From: RUG100 sp050953405
Lineage (GTDB): Bacteria > Bacillota > Clostridia > Peptostreptococcales > Anaerovoracaceae
NCBI GenBank assembly: GCA_050953405.1
Contig: JBMNMP010000001.1
Coordinates: forward strand, 744,001 to 808,000
DNA length: 64,000 bases
Direction of reading: 5' to 3'
Shown here: in pieces, positions 34,678-42,689 of the stretch
Position numbering within the stretch: position 1 is the first letter of the stretch
Layout: each line of letters begins with the position of its first letter
Notes under the pieces: model-generated
Told to the model about the DNA's origin: nothing
What the model saw: only the letters and a program-made list of their open reading frames with translations
The model's database searches: none
Program-made: the position numbers and the translations under genes

Positions 34678-34688
34678 AAGCTTACCTC

Positions 34689-35465
34689 CTATTCATCGAG
34701 AAATCCGGTCAGCGGGGATGAAGCCGAGGCCTGGTCCCTGATCCTGCCGAGCCCTGAAAGGTATGCGGATCTTCCGGCTTCGATGGCCTTTCTGAAAGCT
34801 TCCGCCATAAGGGGTACATCGCCCGCAGTAGCTATGGCAGTGTTCGCCATCACCGCGGCGGCACCCATTTCCATGGCATCGCAGGCCTGTGAGGGGCGTC
34901 CGATGCCGGCGTCCACGATGATCGGCAGATCGATTTCATCTATCAGTATTTTAATGAATTCTCTGGTCGCCAGTCCCTTGTTGGTGCCGATGGGGGCCCC
35001 CAGGGGCATTATGGAAGCGGCGCCGGCGCTGACGAGATCGCGGGCTACGTTGAGATCGGGGTACATGTAGGGCATGACCACGAATCCTTCATTGGCCAGG
35101 ATCTCCGTGGCGCGCACGGTTTCGTAATTGTCCGGCAGCAGATATTTGGTATCCCTCATGACCTCGATCTTCACGAAATCACCGCATCCGACTTCGCGCG
35201 AAAGTCTGGCTATGCGCACGGCTTCATCGGCGTTCCGGGCACCGGAGGTGTTCGGCAGCAGGGTGACGTCTTCCGGTATGTAATCGAGAATGTTGGCAAC
35301 ATCGCCCGTGGCTGCGCGGCGCAGCGCCAGGGTAATGATCTGAGCACCGGCATTGTTGATGGCGGCTTTGATGAGGTCCAGGGAGTATTTCCCCGACCCC
35401 AGGATGAACCTTGAGGTAAATTCGAGTCCGCCTATTATGAGCTTATCTTCTTTTATTTGAGACAT
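34689..35465 (-). CDS. thiG: thiazole synthase
   Basis: A 258-aa TIM-barrel enzyme that builds the thiazole ring from deoxyxylulose phosphate, dehydroglycine and ThiS thiocarboxylate. It has LIIGGLEFTSRFILGSGKY, TLALRR, LLPNTSGARNADEAVRIARL, MPLGAPIGTNKGL and IVDAGIGRPSQA. The DXP-imine lysine lies in DFVKIEVM. Length is typical. It follows thiS after a 51-bp gap. Confidence 0.95.
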   Translation of the reverse strand: MSQIKEDKLIIGGLEFTSRFILGSGKYSLDLIKAAINNAGAQIITLALRRAATGDVANILDYIPEDVTLLPNTSGARNADEAVRIARLSREVGCGDFVKIEVMRDTKYLLPDNYETVRATEILANEGFVVMPYMYPDLNVARDLVSAGAASIMPLGAPIGTNKGLATREFIKILIDEIDLPIIVDAGIGRPSQACDAMEMGAAAVMANTAIATAGDVPLMAEAFRKAIEAGRSAYLSGLGRIRDQASASSPLTGFLDE

Positions 35466-35516
35466 TTGATCACTTCTTTCTTTAATATATACTGTTCTGT
35501 GCGTCGGTCCGCTGTA

Positions 35517-35711
35517 TCAGCCGCCGCCCACAAAACTGACTATCTCTACTTTATCACCTGCGCAGAGCAGGGTACTGTCGTACTCGTCTCTGGGAAGGAT
35601 GGAGCCGTTCAGTTCCACGGCGATGCGGCGGCGGTCAAAGCCGCTCTCTTCGATATACTGCGAAAGATGCAGTTCGTCTTTATCTATTTCCTTGCCGTTG
35701 ATGCGTATCAT
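35517..35711 (-). CDS. thiS: sulfur carrier protein ThiS
   Basis: A 64-aa ubiquitin-fold protein that carries sulfur as a C-terminal thiocarboxylate. It starts MIRINGKEIDKDELHLSQYI and ends FVGGG, with the required terminal Gly-Gly. ATG 35711 has GGAGGC 4-5 nt upstream. It is the first gene behind the riboswitch. The adenylating enzyme ThiF is not encoded in this operon. Confidence 0.93.
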   Translation of the reverse strand: MIRINGKEIDKDELHLSQYIEESGFDRRRIAVELNGSILPRDEYDSTLLCAGDKVEIVSFVGGG

Positions 35712-35757
35712 GTGTGCCTCCTTTCTGATATCCGGCCTGCTGAAAACCCGGGTGAAA

Positions 35758-35797
35758 GCAAAAAAGCGAAGTATGCCATCACGTGGTACACTTCGCA
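35758..35797 (-). terminator. riboswitch-controlled intrinsic terminator
   Basis: On the minus strand GCGAAGTGTACCA pairs with TGGCATACTTCGC (one mismatch) and is followed by TTTTTT. It lies between the TPP aptamer and thiS, the place expected for the expression platform. Confidence 0.8.
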
Positions 35798-35812
35798 TAT
35801 AAATACAAAATA

Positions 35813-35893
35813 TGACTCCCTACGTTGGCATTACCCAAATCAGGTCGATGGTCGAGACTCCTGCGTCTCCTCTCAGCCCTTTTCAGCTCCCAT
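35813..35893 (-). promoter_or_regulatory. TPP riboswitch (THI element)
   Basis: The minus-strand RNA contains the THI-box core: GGGCTGAGAGG, a P3 stem GAGAC/GTCTC, GACCTGATTTGGGTAATGCC and CGTAGGGAG. TPP binding should favour the terminator downstream and shut off the thi operon. Confidence 0.95.
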
Positions 35894-35903
35894 TTATTAG
35901 TAG

Positions 35904-35932
35904 ATGATAGTACAAAGAACTTCCGATGTCAA
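35904..35932 (-). promoter_or_regulatory. promoter of the thi operon
   Basis: Minus-strand TTGACA (35932-35927), 17 bp, TATCAT (35909-35904), directly upstream of the TPP aptamer. Confidence 0.8.
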
Positions 35933-35981
35933 TAGAAGGCACGGAAAGTTCTGAAAACAGAGCCTTTCGGAGACCTGAAAA

Positions 35982-36017
35982 AGGTGTCTTGACACCTGTA
36001 AAACAACTTGCTAGAAT
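35982..36017 (+). promoter_or_regulatory. promoter of PfoR-like gene with a palindrome over the -35
   Basis: TTGACA (35989-35994), 17 bp, TAGAAT (36012-36017). AGGTGTC (35982-35988) and GACACCT (35991-35997) form a perfect inverted repeat with a 2-bp centre that covers the -35. Confidence 0.7.
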
Positions 36018-36065
36018 GAACGGGAACGTTTACTCGATTTTGAAATCAAAGCAAGGAGAATAAAA

Positions 36066-37139
36066 ATGGAAGAGAAAGTTGGCTTTCTGCAGAGAAAGAA
36101 TATAGAATTCAGCGTGAAGCGCTATGTTGTCGATGCGCTCTCTGCGATGGCCCTGGGTTTGTTTTCGTCGTTACTGATCGGCCTGATATTGAAGACGGTC
36201 GGCGAACAGTTGTGCCGCATTCCCGGCGTCGATGAGAAGACGTGGTTCGTGGCCTTCCTGGTCACCGTAGGCGGTGTCGCCATGCAGCTGATGGGCCCCG
36301 CGATCGGAGTCGCTGTGGCTCACGCGCTGAAGGCTCCTCCTCTGGTACTCTTCTCCTGCGTCATCGTGGGATATATGGGAGCCACTTTCACAGGTTTTGG
36401 GATAGAAGCAAACGGTGGCCCCGCGGGCTGTTTCGTGGCTGTCTGCTTTGCGGCGGAATTCGGGAAAATGGTCTCCAAGGAGACCAAGGTCGATATCATT
36501 GTCACTCCGGCGGTCACTCTGATCGTTGGCGGCGCGGTAGCCAAGCTGATCGGGCCCTTCGTGGGCTGGCTGATGGTCAAGCTCGGTGATGCTATCATCG
36601 CAGCGACCGAGTGGCAGCCGCTCTGGTTCGGCATCTTTGTTGCCGTGGCCGTAGGTCTCGCTTTGACCGCACCGATATCGTCAGCGGCTCTGTGCATGAT
36701 GATGCAGCTGTCAGGTCTGGCAGCCGGAGCGGCTACGGTGGGCTGCTGTGCGCAGATGGTCGGCTTTGCCGTGATCAGCTTCCGTGAAAACGGTGTCGGC
36801 GGCCTGGTCGCACAGGGCATTGGAACTTCGATGCTGCAGGTGTCCAACATAATAAAGCATCCGCAGATACTGATACCGCTGACCCTGGCGGGCGCGATCC
36901 TGGGGCCGGTCAGCACCTGCATACTCAAGATGACCAACAATGACGCCGGAGCAGGAATGGGAACTTCGGGTCTCGTAGGACAGCTGATGACGTTCACCGA
37001 CATGGGATTCACGGTGCCCGTGCTCATCGAAGTCGTCATGATGCATTTTGTACTGCCGGCGGTGATCTCGCTGGGGATCTACCAGGCCATGAAGAAGATG
37101 GGAATCGTCAAGGACGAGTATCTGCACCTTGATCTGTAA
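36066..37139 (+). CDS. PTS EIIC-like membrane protein (PfoR family)
   Basis: A 357-aa polytopic membrane protein of the PTS_EIIC_2/PfoR type, with about nine or ten helices and conserved GPAIGVAVAHALKAPPLVLFS, TGFGIEANGGPAG and ISSAALCMMMQLSGLAAGAATVGCCAQMVGF. Relatives were named after a proposed regulator of perfringolysin but look like transporters without the IIA and IIB phosphotransfer domains; none is encoded nearby. Ribosome site AAGGAG. It has its own strong promoter with an operator-like palindrome. Substrate unknown. Confidence 0.82.
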   Translation: MEEKVGFLQRKNIEFSVKRYVVDALSAMALGLFSSLLIGLILKTVGEQLCRIPGVDEKTWFVAFLVTVGGVAMQLMGPAIGVAVAHALKAPPLVLFSCVIVGYMGATFTGFGIEANGGPAGCFVAVCFAAEFGKMVSKETKVDIIVTPAVTLIVGGAVAKLIGPFVGWLMVKLGDAIIAATEWQPLWFGIFVAVAVGLALTAPISSAALCMMMQLSGLAAGAATVGCCAQMVGFAVISFRENGVGGLVAQGIGTSMLQVSNIIKHPQILIPLTLAGAILGPVSTCILKMTNNDAGAGMGTSGLVGQLMTFTDMGFTVPVLIEVVMMHFVLPAVISLGIYQAMKKMGIVKDEYLHLDL

Positions 37140-37242
37140 AGCCGGATCGCAGAAAGACGGCCGTTTTTGCCCCCTGCCCACGCCTGCGCAGGCTGTTGCC
37201 GGCCGCGCATAAAAATGATGTGGAAACAGGGGGCAAATGTGT

Positions 37243-37248
37243 TAGAAT
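37243..37248 (+). promoter_or_regulatory. extended -10 box 6 nt before the pcrA start codon
   Basis: TAGAAT preceded by TGT, with ATG at 37255 and no Shine-Dalgarno; suggests a leaderless pcrA message. Confidence 0.4.
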
Positions 37249-37254
37249 GTATCC

Positions 37255-39456
37255 ATGGCTTATTTGGATAATTTAAACAAACAACAACGTGAAGCTTGCC
37301 TTCACACAGAGGGACCGCTCCTGATACTCGCAGGGGCGGGCAGCGGAAAAACAAGTACGATGACTCATCGGATCGCACACCTGATACAGAAAAAAGGTGT
37401 CGATCCGTATAATATTCTGGCGGTGACTTTCACCAACAAGGCTGCCGGGGAGATGCGCGACCGCGTGGAGGAACTTCTGGGCGGTCCTGTTCGCATGTGG
37501 ATAATGACTTTCCACGCGGCCTGTCTGCGGATACTGCGCCGTCATGCCGATGTGCTCGGATATACCAACGATTTCGTGGTCTACGATCCTACGGACACCA
37601 GGGCGGTGATCAAACGCGTCATCAAGGATATAGGTGTCAGCGAGAAGAATTTCACGGTCAATCACCTGCTGAATGTGATCAGCAGCTGCAAAGAAAAAGA
37701 GCTGAGCCCCGATCAGTACGCAAGAGTGAGGGGCACCGGTTATCGCGGCGAGGTGGAAGAGAAAGTTTACCGTGAATACGAAAAGACATTAAAGAAGAAC
37801 AATGCCATGGACTTTGACGACCTGCTGCTGAACTGCGTGCGGGTCTTTGACATGGATGAAGAGGTGCTCCTCAAGTACCAGCACCGCTTCAAATATATCA
37901 TGGTCGATGAGTACCAGGATACCAACAAAATACAGTATCGCTTTGTCAGCATGCTGGCAGAGGACAACAAAAACATCTGCGTTGTCGGAGACGACGACCA
38001 GTGTATCTATCAATGGAGGGGCGCCGATATCTCCAATATACTGGAATTCGAGAAGGACTTTCCCGGAGCCAGAGTCATCAAGCTGGAGCAGAACTACAGG
38101 TCGACGGGAAACATACTGGCGGCGGCTCATTCGGTGATCGAGAACAATACGAACCGCAAGGCGAAAAAGCTGTGGACGCAGGCTGAGGACGGTCACAAGA
38201 TCGTCTATCACCGGGCTGATGACGAAAAGGCAGAGGCCTGGTACATTGCCCAGGAAGCCGACCGCCTCTGTGATGCAGAGCACAGTTATTCGGATATCGC
38301 GGTTCTCTACCGCACCAATGCACAGTCGCGGAACTTTGAGGAAGCGCTCTCGGCGAGGAACATCCCCTACAGGGTGGTCGGCGGTACCCGATACTATGAG
38401 AGAAAAGAAATCAAGGATATAGTGGCTTACATGAGGCTCGTGATGAACCCGGCCGATGATCTGTCCATGATGCGCATAATCAATGAACCAAAGAGAGGCA
38501 TCGGAGCGATCACGCAGGCCAAACTGACTGCCTGGGCCGCGGCCGGCGGCAGCAGCGTATTCGATCTGCTGGCCGATGACGAATCGCGTGCCAGCCTCTC
38601 ATCGAAGGCGGCCAAAGCGGCCAAAGAGATGATAGATACCATCGCCGAATATCATCAGGAAATGGAGAACCTCAAGGTGTCCGACATATACGACGGGCTC
38701 CTCAACGGCACCGGATACCTGAAAGCCCTGGAAGACGCGAATACCGTGGAAGCTGAGGGAAGGCTAGAGAATCTCCTGGAGTTCAAGTCGGTGATCTACG
38801 ATTATGAAGCCGAGGGCGAGATCTCCCTGGCCGATTTTCTGGAGAGGATAGCGCTGCTTTCAGATATAGACAATCACGATCCCAGCGAAAACGCGGTCAC
38901 CCTGATGACGATGCACAGCGCCAAGGGACTGGAATTTTCGTTTGTCTTCATGCCTGGCATGGAAGACGGACTGTTCCCGGGCTGGAGGTCGGTCGACGAC
39001 CCGCAGAAGATGGAAGAGGAGCGCCGGCTCTGCTACGTGGGCATGACGCGGGCCAAAGAGAGACTGGTACTCACCAGCGCTGCTTACCGTACCATGTTCG
39101 GCAAGGGCAGCTACACGCGCGAATCCGTATTTTTGCGCGAACTGGATCCCAAGCTGATCGACGGCGACGGGGTCTACGTCAAGAAGAACGAAGTGCGCTT
39201 TGGAGACCGCAAGCCGCTGGATGGATATGCTGCAAGGGAACCATTCAGGCCTTTCGACCGTCTCGGCGAGGCGCGCAGAGAAGTCAGGAAGAAAGCGAAG
39301 AAGACGGAGACTTTCAATGCCGGTGACCGCGTTCGCCACAACAAGTTCGGCGAGGGCATGGTGCTGGCAGCGAACGGAAATGTGGTCGAGGTGATGTTCG
39401 ATAAGGCCGGCAAGAAAAAGCTGGCTGCGGATATCGCACCGCTCACAAAGATATGA
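37255..39456 (+). CDS. pcrA: ATP-dependent DNA helicase PcrA/UvrD
   Basis: A 733-aa superfamily 1A 3'-5' helicase that unwinds DNA in repair and rolling-circle replication. Motifs in order: Q motif near LNKQQREA, Walker A GAGSGKT, Ia TFTNKAAGEMRDR, II VDEYQDTN, III GDDDQCIYQWRGA, IV QNYRST, V MTMHSAKGLEFSFVF, VI RRLCYVGMTRAKERL. The C-terminus has a Tudor-like polymerase-binding domain (GDRVRHNKFGEGMVL). The ATG follows an extended -10 box by 6 nt and lacks a ribosome site. The ligA gene overlaps its stop. Confidence 0.96.
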   Translation: MAYLDNLNKQQREACLHTEGPLLILAGAGSGKTSTMTHRIAHLIQKKGVDPYNILAVTFTNKAAGEMRDRVEELLGGPVRMWIMTFHAACLRILRRHADVLGYTNDFVVYDPTDTRAVIKRVIKDIGVSEKNFTVNHLLNVISSCKEKELSPDQYARVRGTGYRGEVEEKVYREYEKTLKKNNAMDFDDLLLNCVRVFDMDEEVLLKYQHRFKYIMVDEYQDTNKIQYRFVSMLAEDNKNICVVGDDDQCIYQWRGADISNILEFEKDFPGARVIKLEQNYRSTGNILAAAHSVIENNTNRKAKKLWTQAEDGHKIVYHRADDEKAEAWYIAQEADRLCDAEHSYSDIAVLYRTNAQSRNFEEALSARNIPYRVVGGTRYYERKEIKDIVAYMRLVMNPADDLSMMRIINEPKRGIGAITQAKLTAWAAAGGSSVFDLLADDESRASLSSKAAKAAKEMIDTIAEYHQEMENLKVSDIYDGLLNGTGYLKALEDANTVEAEGRLENLLEFKSVIYDYEAEGEISLADFLERIALLSDIDNHDPSENAVTLMTMHSAKGLEFSFVFMPGMEDGLFPGWRSVDDPQKMEEERRLCYVGMTRAKERLVLTSAAYRTMFGKGSYTRESVFLRELDPKLIDGDGVYVKKNEVRFGDRKPLDGYAAREPFRPFDRLGEARREVRKKAKKTETFNAGDRVRHNKFGEGMVLAANGNVVEVMFDKAGKKKLAADIAPLTKI

Positions 39457-41459
39457 TCGGAAGACAGATAATGGCTAGTGAAGAGAAGAAAAAAGAAATA
39501 AGGGAAAAGGTCGAGTTCCTCAACAGAGCGGCCAGAGCGTACTATACGGAAAACCGGGAAATCATTTCCAACTTTGAGTACGACAAGGCTTATGACGAAC
39601 TCGTCGCCCTGGAGCAGGAGACCGGCATCATCATGGCCGGCAGCCCCACGCAGAACGTCGGCTATGAAGAATTGAGCGATCTGCCCAAGGAAGCTCATCC
39701 GCAGAGGATGCTCTCGCTGAACAAGACCAAGAGCGTCGCCGAGCTCGCGAGCTGGCTGGGCGATAAGGAAGGCCTGCTGTCCTGGAAGATGGACGGCCTC
39801 ACAGTGGTGCTCACCTTCGAGGGCGGCAGCCTGAGCAAGGCGGTGACTCGCGGCAACGGAGAGGTGGGCGAGGTCATCACTCCCAACGCGCGTACTTTCG
39901 TTGACCTGCCGGTCAGCATCCCGTTCAAGGGCAGGCTGGTCGTCAGGGGCGAAGCTTTCATTACATACAGCGACTTTCGGCGCATCAACGAGAGTCTTCC
40001 GGAGCTGGATGCCAAGTACAAAAATCCGCGCAATCTGTGCAGCGGTTCGGTGAGACAGCTGAACAGCAGGGTGACCGCAGAGCGGAGCGTTCACTTCAAC
40101 GCCTTTACCCTGGCGGAGATCGGAGGTGCGGACGACATTGATGTCCCCCGCTTCAGTTTGCGCGAGGAACAGATGGAGTGGCTGTCAGCGCAGGGCTTTG
40201 ATACGGTCGCTTATGTGAAGGTGTCTGCTTCTGATGTCAGGCTGGCTGTGGAGCACTTTGCGGAGAAGGTAAAGGACAATGACATGCCCTCAGACGGGCT
40301 GGTACTGATCTACAACGATATAGCTTATGGCGAGAGTCTGGGGGAGACGGCCAAGTTCCCACGCAGCGCGATCGCGTTCAAGTGGCGCGATGAAATCAGG
40401 AACACCAGATTGCTGCAGGTGGAGTGGAGCCCCTCGCGTACCGGGCTGATCAACCCGATAGCGGTCTTCGAACCGGTGGAGCTGGAGGGGACTACTGTTT
40501 CGCGGGCATCGGTGCACAATGTCAGCATCATGCGCGATCTGAAGCTCGGCATCGGCGATGAAATCACGGTCTACAAGGCCAACATGATCATTCCGCAGAT
40601 CGCTGAAAATCTGACCAGGAGCGGGAATGTCGCCATACCGGAAGTCTGTCCCGTGTGCGGAGGAAAGACCAGGCTCAGAAACGACAACGATGTCGCCGTG
40701 CTCTATTGCACCAACGCTCACTGCCCCGCCAAGAGGGTCAAGGCGTTCACCCTTTTCGCCAGCAGGGACGCCATGAACATCGAAGGCCTCTCTGAGATGA
40801 CGATAGAAAAGCTGACGGACCTTGGATATATCAGGGAGCCGGCAGACTTTTTCCGTCTGCAGCAGCACAGGGATGGAATAGTCGCTATGGAAGGAATGGG
40901 AGAAAAGTCGTATAATAATCTGGTGAAGGCGGCAGATGCGGCCAGGGAGACTACTCCGGCGAGACTGCTGTATGCACTGGGCATCGCGGGCATCGGTGCC
41001 GCCAATGCGCGGATGATCGCCGGGGCCTGCGGCGACAACTGGGAAAAGATACAGCAGATGGACGAGGCTGCGCTGACGCAGATCGACGGCGTCGGCGATG
41101 TGCTGGCGAAGGCTTTCACGACATGGTTCGCAGACGAAGAAAACAGGCGCCGGCTGTCAGAGGTGCTCAAAGAAGTGCACTTTGCAGAGCCTGAGAAGGG
41201 CGATGATGATCAGGTGTTTGCCGGAATGACATTTGTGATCACCGGCAGTCTGCATCACTTTGAAAACAGAAAGCAGCTGAAAGAGCTGATCGAAGCGCGC
41301 GGCGGCAGAGTAGCCGGCTCGGTCAGCGGGAAGACAGCTTATTTGATAAATAATGATGTCACTTCGACATCATCGAAGAACACAAAGGCTAAATCCGAAG
41401 GGATCCCAATAATTTCGGAGGACGATTTCCTGGAACGGTTCAACATCACGGTGAATTAA
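39453..41459 (+). CDS. ligA: NAD-dependent DNA ligase
   Basis: A 668-aa ligase sealing nicks in replication and repair. The adenylated Lys is K112 (WKMDG). Domain Ia (YYTENREIISNFEYDKAYDEL), SPTQNVG, VRGEAF, NPRNLCSGS, OB fold, C4 zinc finger (CPVCG...CTNAHCPAKR), helix-hairpin-helix repeats and a C-terminal BRCT domain are all present. Two catalytic-core positions differ from the textbook enzyme: TRGDG is TRGNG (N135) and the Lys of DGVVIKVND is Ile (DGLVLIYND, residue 286). I recall similar motifs in other clostridial ligases, so this may be a subfamily trait. ATG 39453 overlaps pcrA (ATGA); ATG 39471 is the alternative. Confidence 0.92.
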   Translation: MIGRQIMASEEKKKEIREKVEFLNRAARAYYTENREIISNFEYDKAYDELVALEQETGIIMAGSPTQNVGYEELSDLPKEAHPQRMLSLNKTKSVAELASWLGDKEGLLSWKMDGLTVVLTFEGGSLSKAVTRGNGEVGEVITPNARTFVDLPVSIPFKGRLVVRGEAFITYSDFRRINESLPELDAKYKNPRNLCSGSVRQLNSRVTAERSVHFNAFTLAEIGGADDIDVPRFSLREEQMEWLSAQGFDTVAYVKVSASDVRLAVEHFAEKVKDNDMPSDGLVLIYNDIAYGESLGETAKFPRSAIAFKWRDEIRNTRLLQVEWSPSRTGLINPIAVFEPVELEGTTVSRASVHNVSIMRDLKLGIGDEITVYKANMIIPQIAENLTRSGNVAIPEVCPVCGGKTRLRNDNDVAVLYCTNAHCPAKRVKAFTLFASRDAMNIEGLSEMTIEKLTDLGYIREPADFFRLQQHRDGIVAMEGMGEKSYNNLVKAADAARETTPARLLYALGIAGIGAANARMIAGACGDNWEKIQQMDEAALTQIDGVGDVLAKAFTTWFADEENRRRLSEVLKEVHFAEPEKGDDDQVFAGMTFVITGSLHHFENRKQLKELIEARGGRVAGSVSGKTAYLINNDVTSTSSKNTKAKSEGIPIISEDDFLERFNITVN

Positions 41460-41474
41460 TTAGCGGAGGAAAAA

Positions 41475-42476
41475 ATGAAGTTAAAGACTGGAAAACTTGA
41501 CAGCGACCTGCTGGAAAAAATCGTATTTGACAAGATCACTTATAAGAGGCCGGAGGTCATCACGAGACCCGGCATCGGCGAGGACTGCGCGGTGGTCGAC
41601 TACGGGTCGTATGAGTGCGTCATGTCGACCGACCCCATCACGGCGGCCATCACGGACATTGGCAGGCTCTCGATACACATATCGTGCAATGATATCGCCA
41701 GCAACGGTATCCAGCCGATAGGCATCCTGCTGGCGGTGATGCTGCCGGAGGGAACTACGGAAGACGAGATCGAAGAGATGATGCGTCAGGCCGGTCAGGC
41801 ATCCGAGGCCCTGGGCGTTGAGATCATCGGAGGCCATACGGAGATAACACCGGCGGTCAACAAGCCGGTCATCGTATCCACAGCCATCGGGCGCGGCGAA
41901 AAATGGGCTTCTCAGAATGCGGAGAACATGAAGACAGGCGACTATATCCTGATGACGAAGAGCGCGGGTCTGGAAGGCAGCGGTGTCATCGCCTGTGACT
42001 ATGAGGATGAACTGAAGACGTTCCTCACCGACGAGGAGATCCAGACGGCCAAGGACATGCTCAACAGGGTGAGTGTGGTCGAAGAGGGGGTCATCGCCGG
42101 AAAGATCGGCACTTCGGGCATGCACGACATCACCGAGGGCGGCATCCTGGGAGCCGTATGGGAGATGTGCCGCATAGGAAAGACCGGAGCCGAGGTCTGG
42201 GTCGATAAGATCCCCGTGGAACCGGTGACCAGGAAGATCTGCGACAAATACGATATCGATTATCTGCGCCTCATATCCAGCGGCTGCATGATGATCATGG
42301 CGCCTCCTGACAAAAAGGACGAACTGATGGAAGCTATTTCCGCGGCCGGTATCGATGTGGTCTGCATCGGCAGGATCAAGCCGGAAGACGAGGGAATCTG
42401 CATGAAGATAGGCAGAGAACTGATCGAAATCGCACCGCCTATGGGCGATGAAGTGTATAAGGTGGTTGGTCGTTGA
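41475..42476 (+). CDS. AIR synthase-related protein (HypE/PurM fold)
   Basis: A 333-aa protein with the ATP-binding fold shared by PurM, SelD, ThiL and HypE. GIGEDCAVVDYG binds metal/ATP, ISCNDIASNGIQPIGILLAVMLP is the glycine-rich core helix region, and GGHTE and MHDITEGGILGAVWEMC are family landmarks. It lacks the C-terminal Cys of true HypE, and no hydrogenase or purine genes are nearby, so the function is open. Ribosome site GCGGAGG before ATG 41475. Confidence 0.82.
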   Translation: MKLKTGKLDSDLLEKIVFDKITYKRPEVITRPGIGEDCAVVDYGSYECVMSTDPITAAITDIGRLSIHISCNDIASNGIQPIGILLAVMLPEGTTEDEIEEMMRQAGQASEALGVEIIGGHTEITPAVNKPVIVSTAIGRGEKWASQNAENMKTGDYILMTKSAGLEGSGVIACDYEDELKTFLTDEEIQTAKDMLNRVSVVEEGVIAGKIGTSGMHDITEGGILGAVWEMCRIGKTGAEVWVDKIPVEPVTRKICDKYDIDYLRLISSGCMMIMAPPDKKDELMEAISAAGIDVVCIGRIKPEDEGICMKIGRELIEIAPPMGDEVYKVVGR

Positions 42477-42543
42477 CTTGAGGCGGCAAATCGCATATAA
42501 TTGAACGAGTATGAAAGTTGCCTTTTGACAGCTTCGCAAGGAC

Positions 42544-42636
42544 GGTTAGGGTCCTGCGCAACAGGGCTCCGTGAACCTTGTCAGGTCCGGAAGGAAGCAG
42601 CAATAAGCGGGCGGTCCGGTGTGCCGCAGACCAGCC
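42544..42636 (+). ncRNA. ffs: small bacterial SRP RNA (4.5S)
   Basis: The conserved apical core is present: GTCAGGTCCGGAAGGAAGCAGCA, containing the GGAA tetraloop and the Ffh-binding symmetric and asymmetric loops. The outer arms GGTTAGGGTCCTGCG and CGCAGACCAGCC pair to close one long hairpin, which sets the ends. It lies just before dnaX, as in many Firmicutes. Confidence 0.93.
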
Positions 42637-42689
42637 TTTCCCGTTTTCTGCGGAGCTCTCAAAGGGCAGCTTTGTTTTTGGAGGTATTG

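Noticed and set aside
33433..35070. A 545-codon plus-strand open frame across thiG, thiH and the thiE fusion
   Set aside because: It crosses three well-supported minus-strand genes and has no family resemblance.
37140..37200. Possible terminator after the PfoR-like gene (GCCG...CGGC then TTTTT)
   Set aside because: The stem is only 4 bp; too weak to call.
42501..42689. N-terminal extension of dnaX
   Set aside because: It would translate the SRP RNA, and conserved DnaX sequence starts at 42690 after a strong ribosome site.
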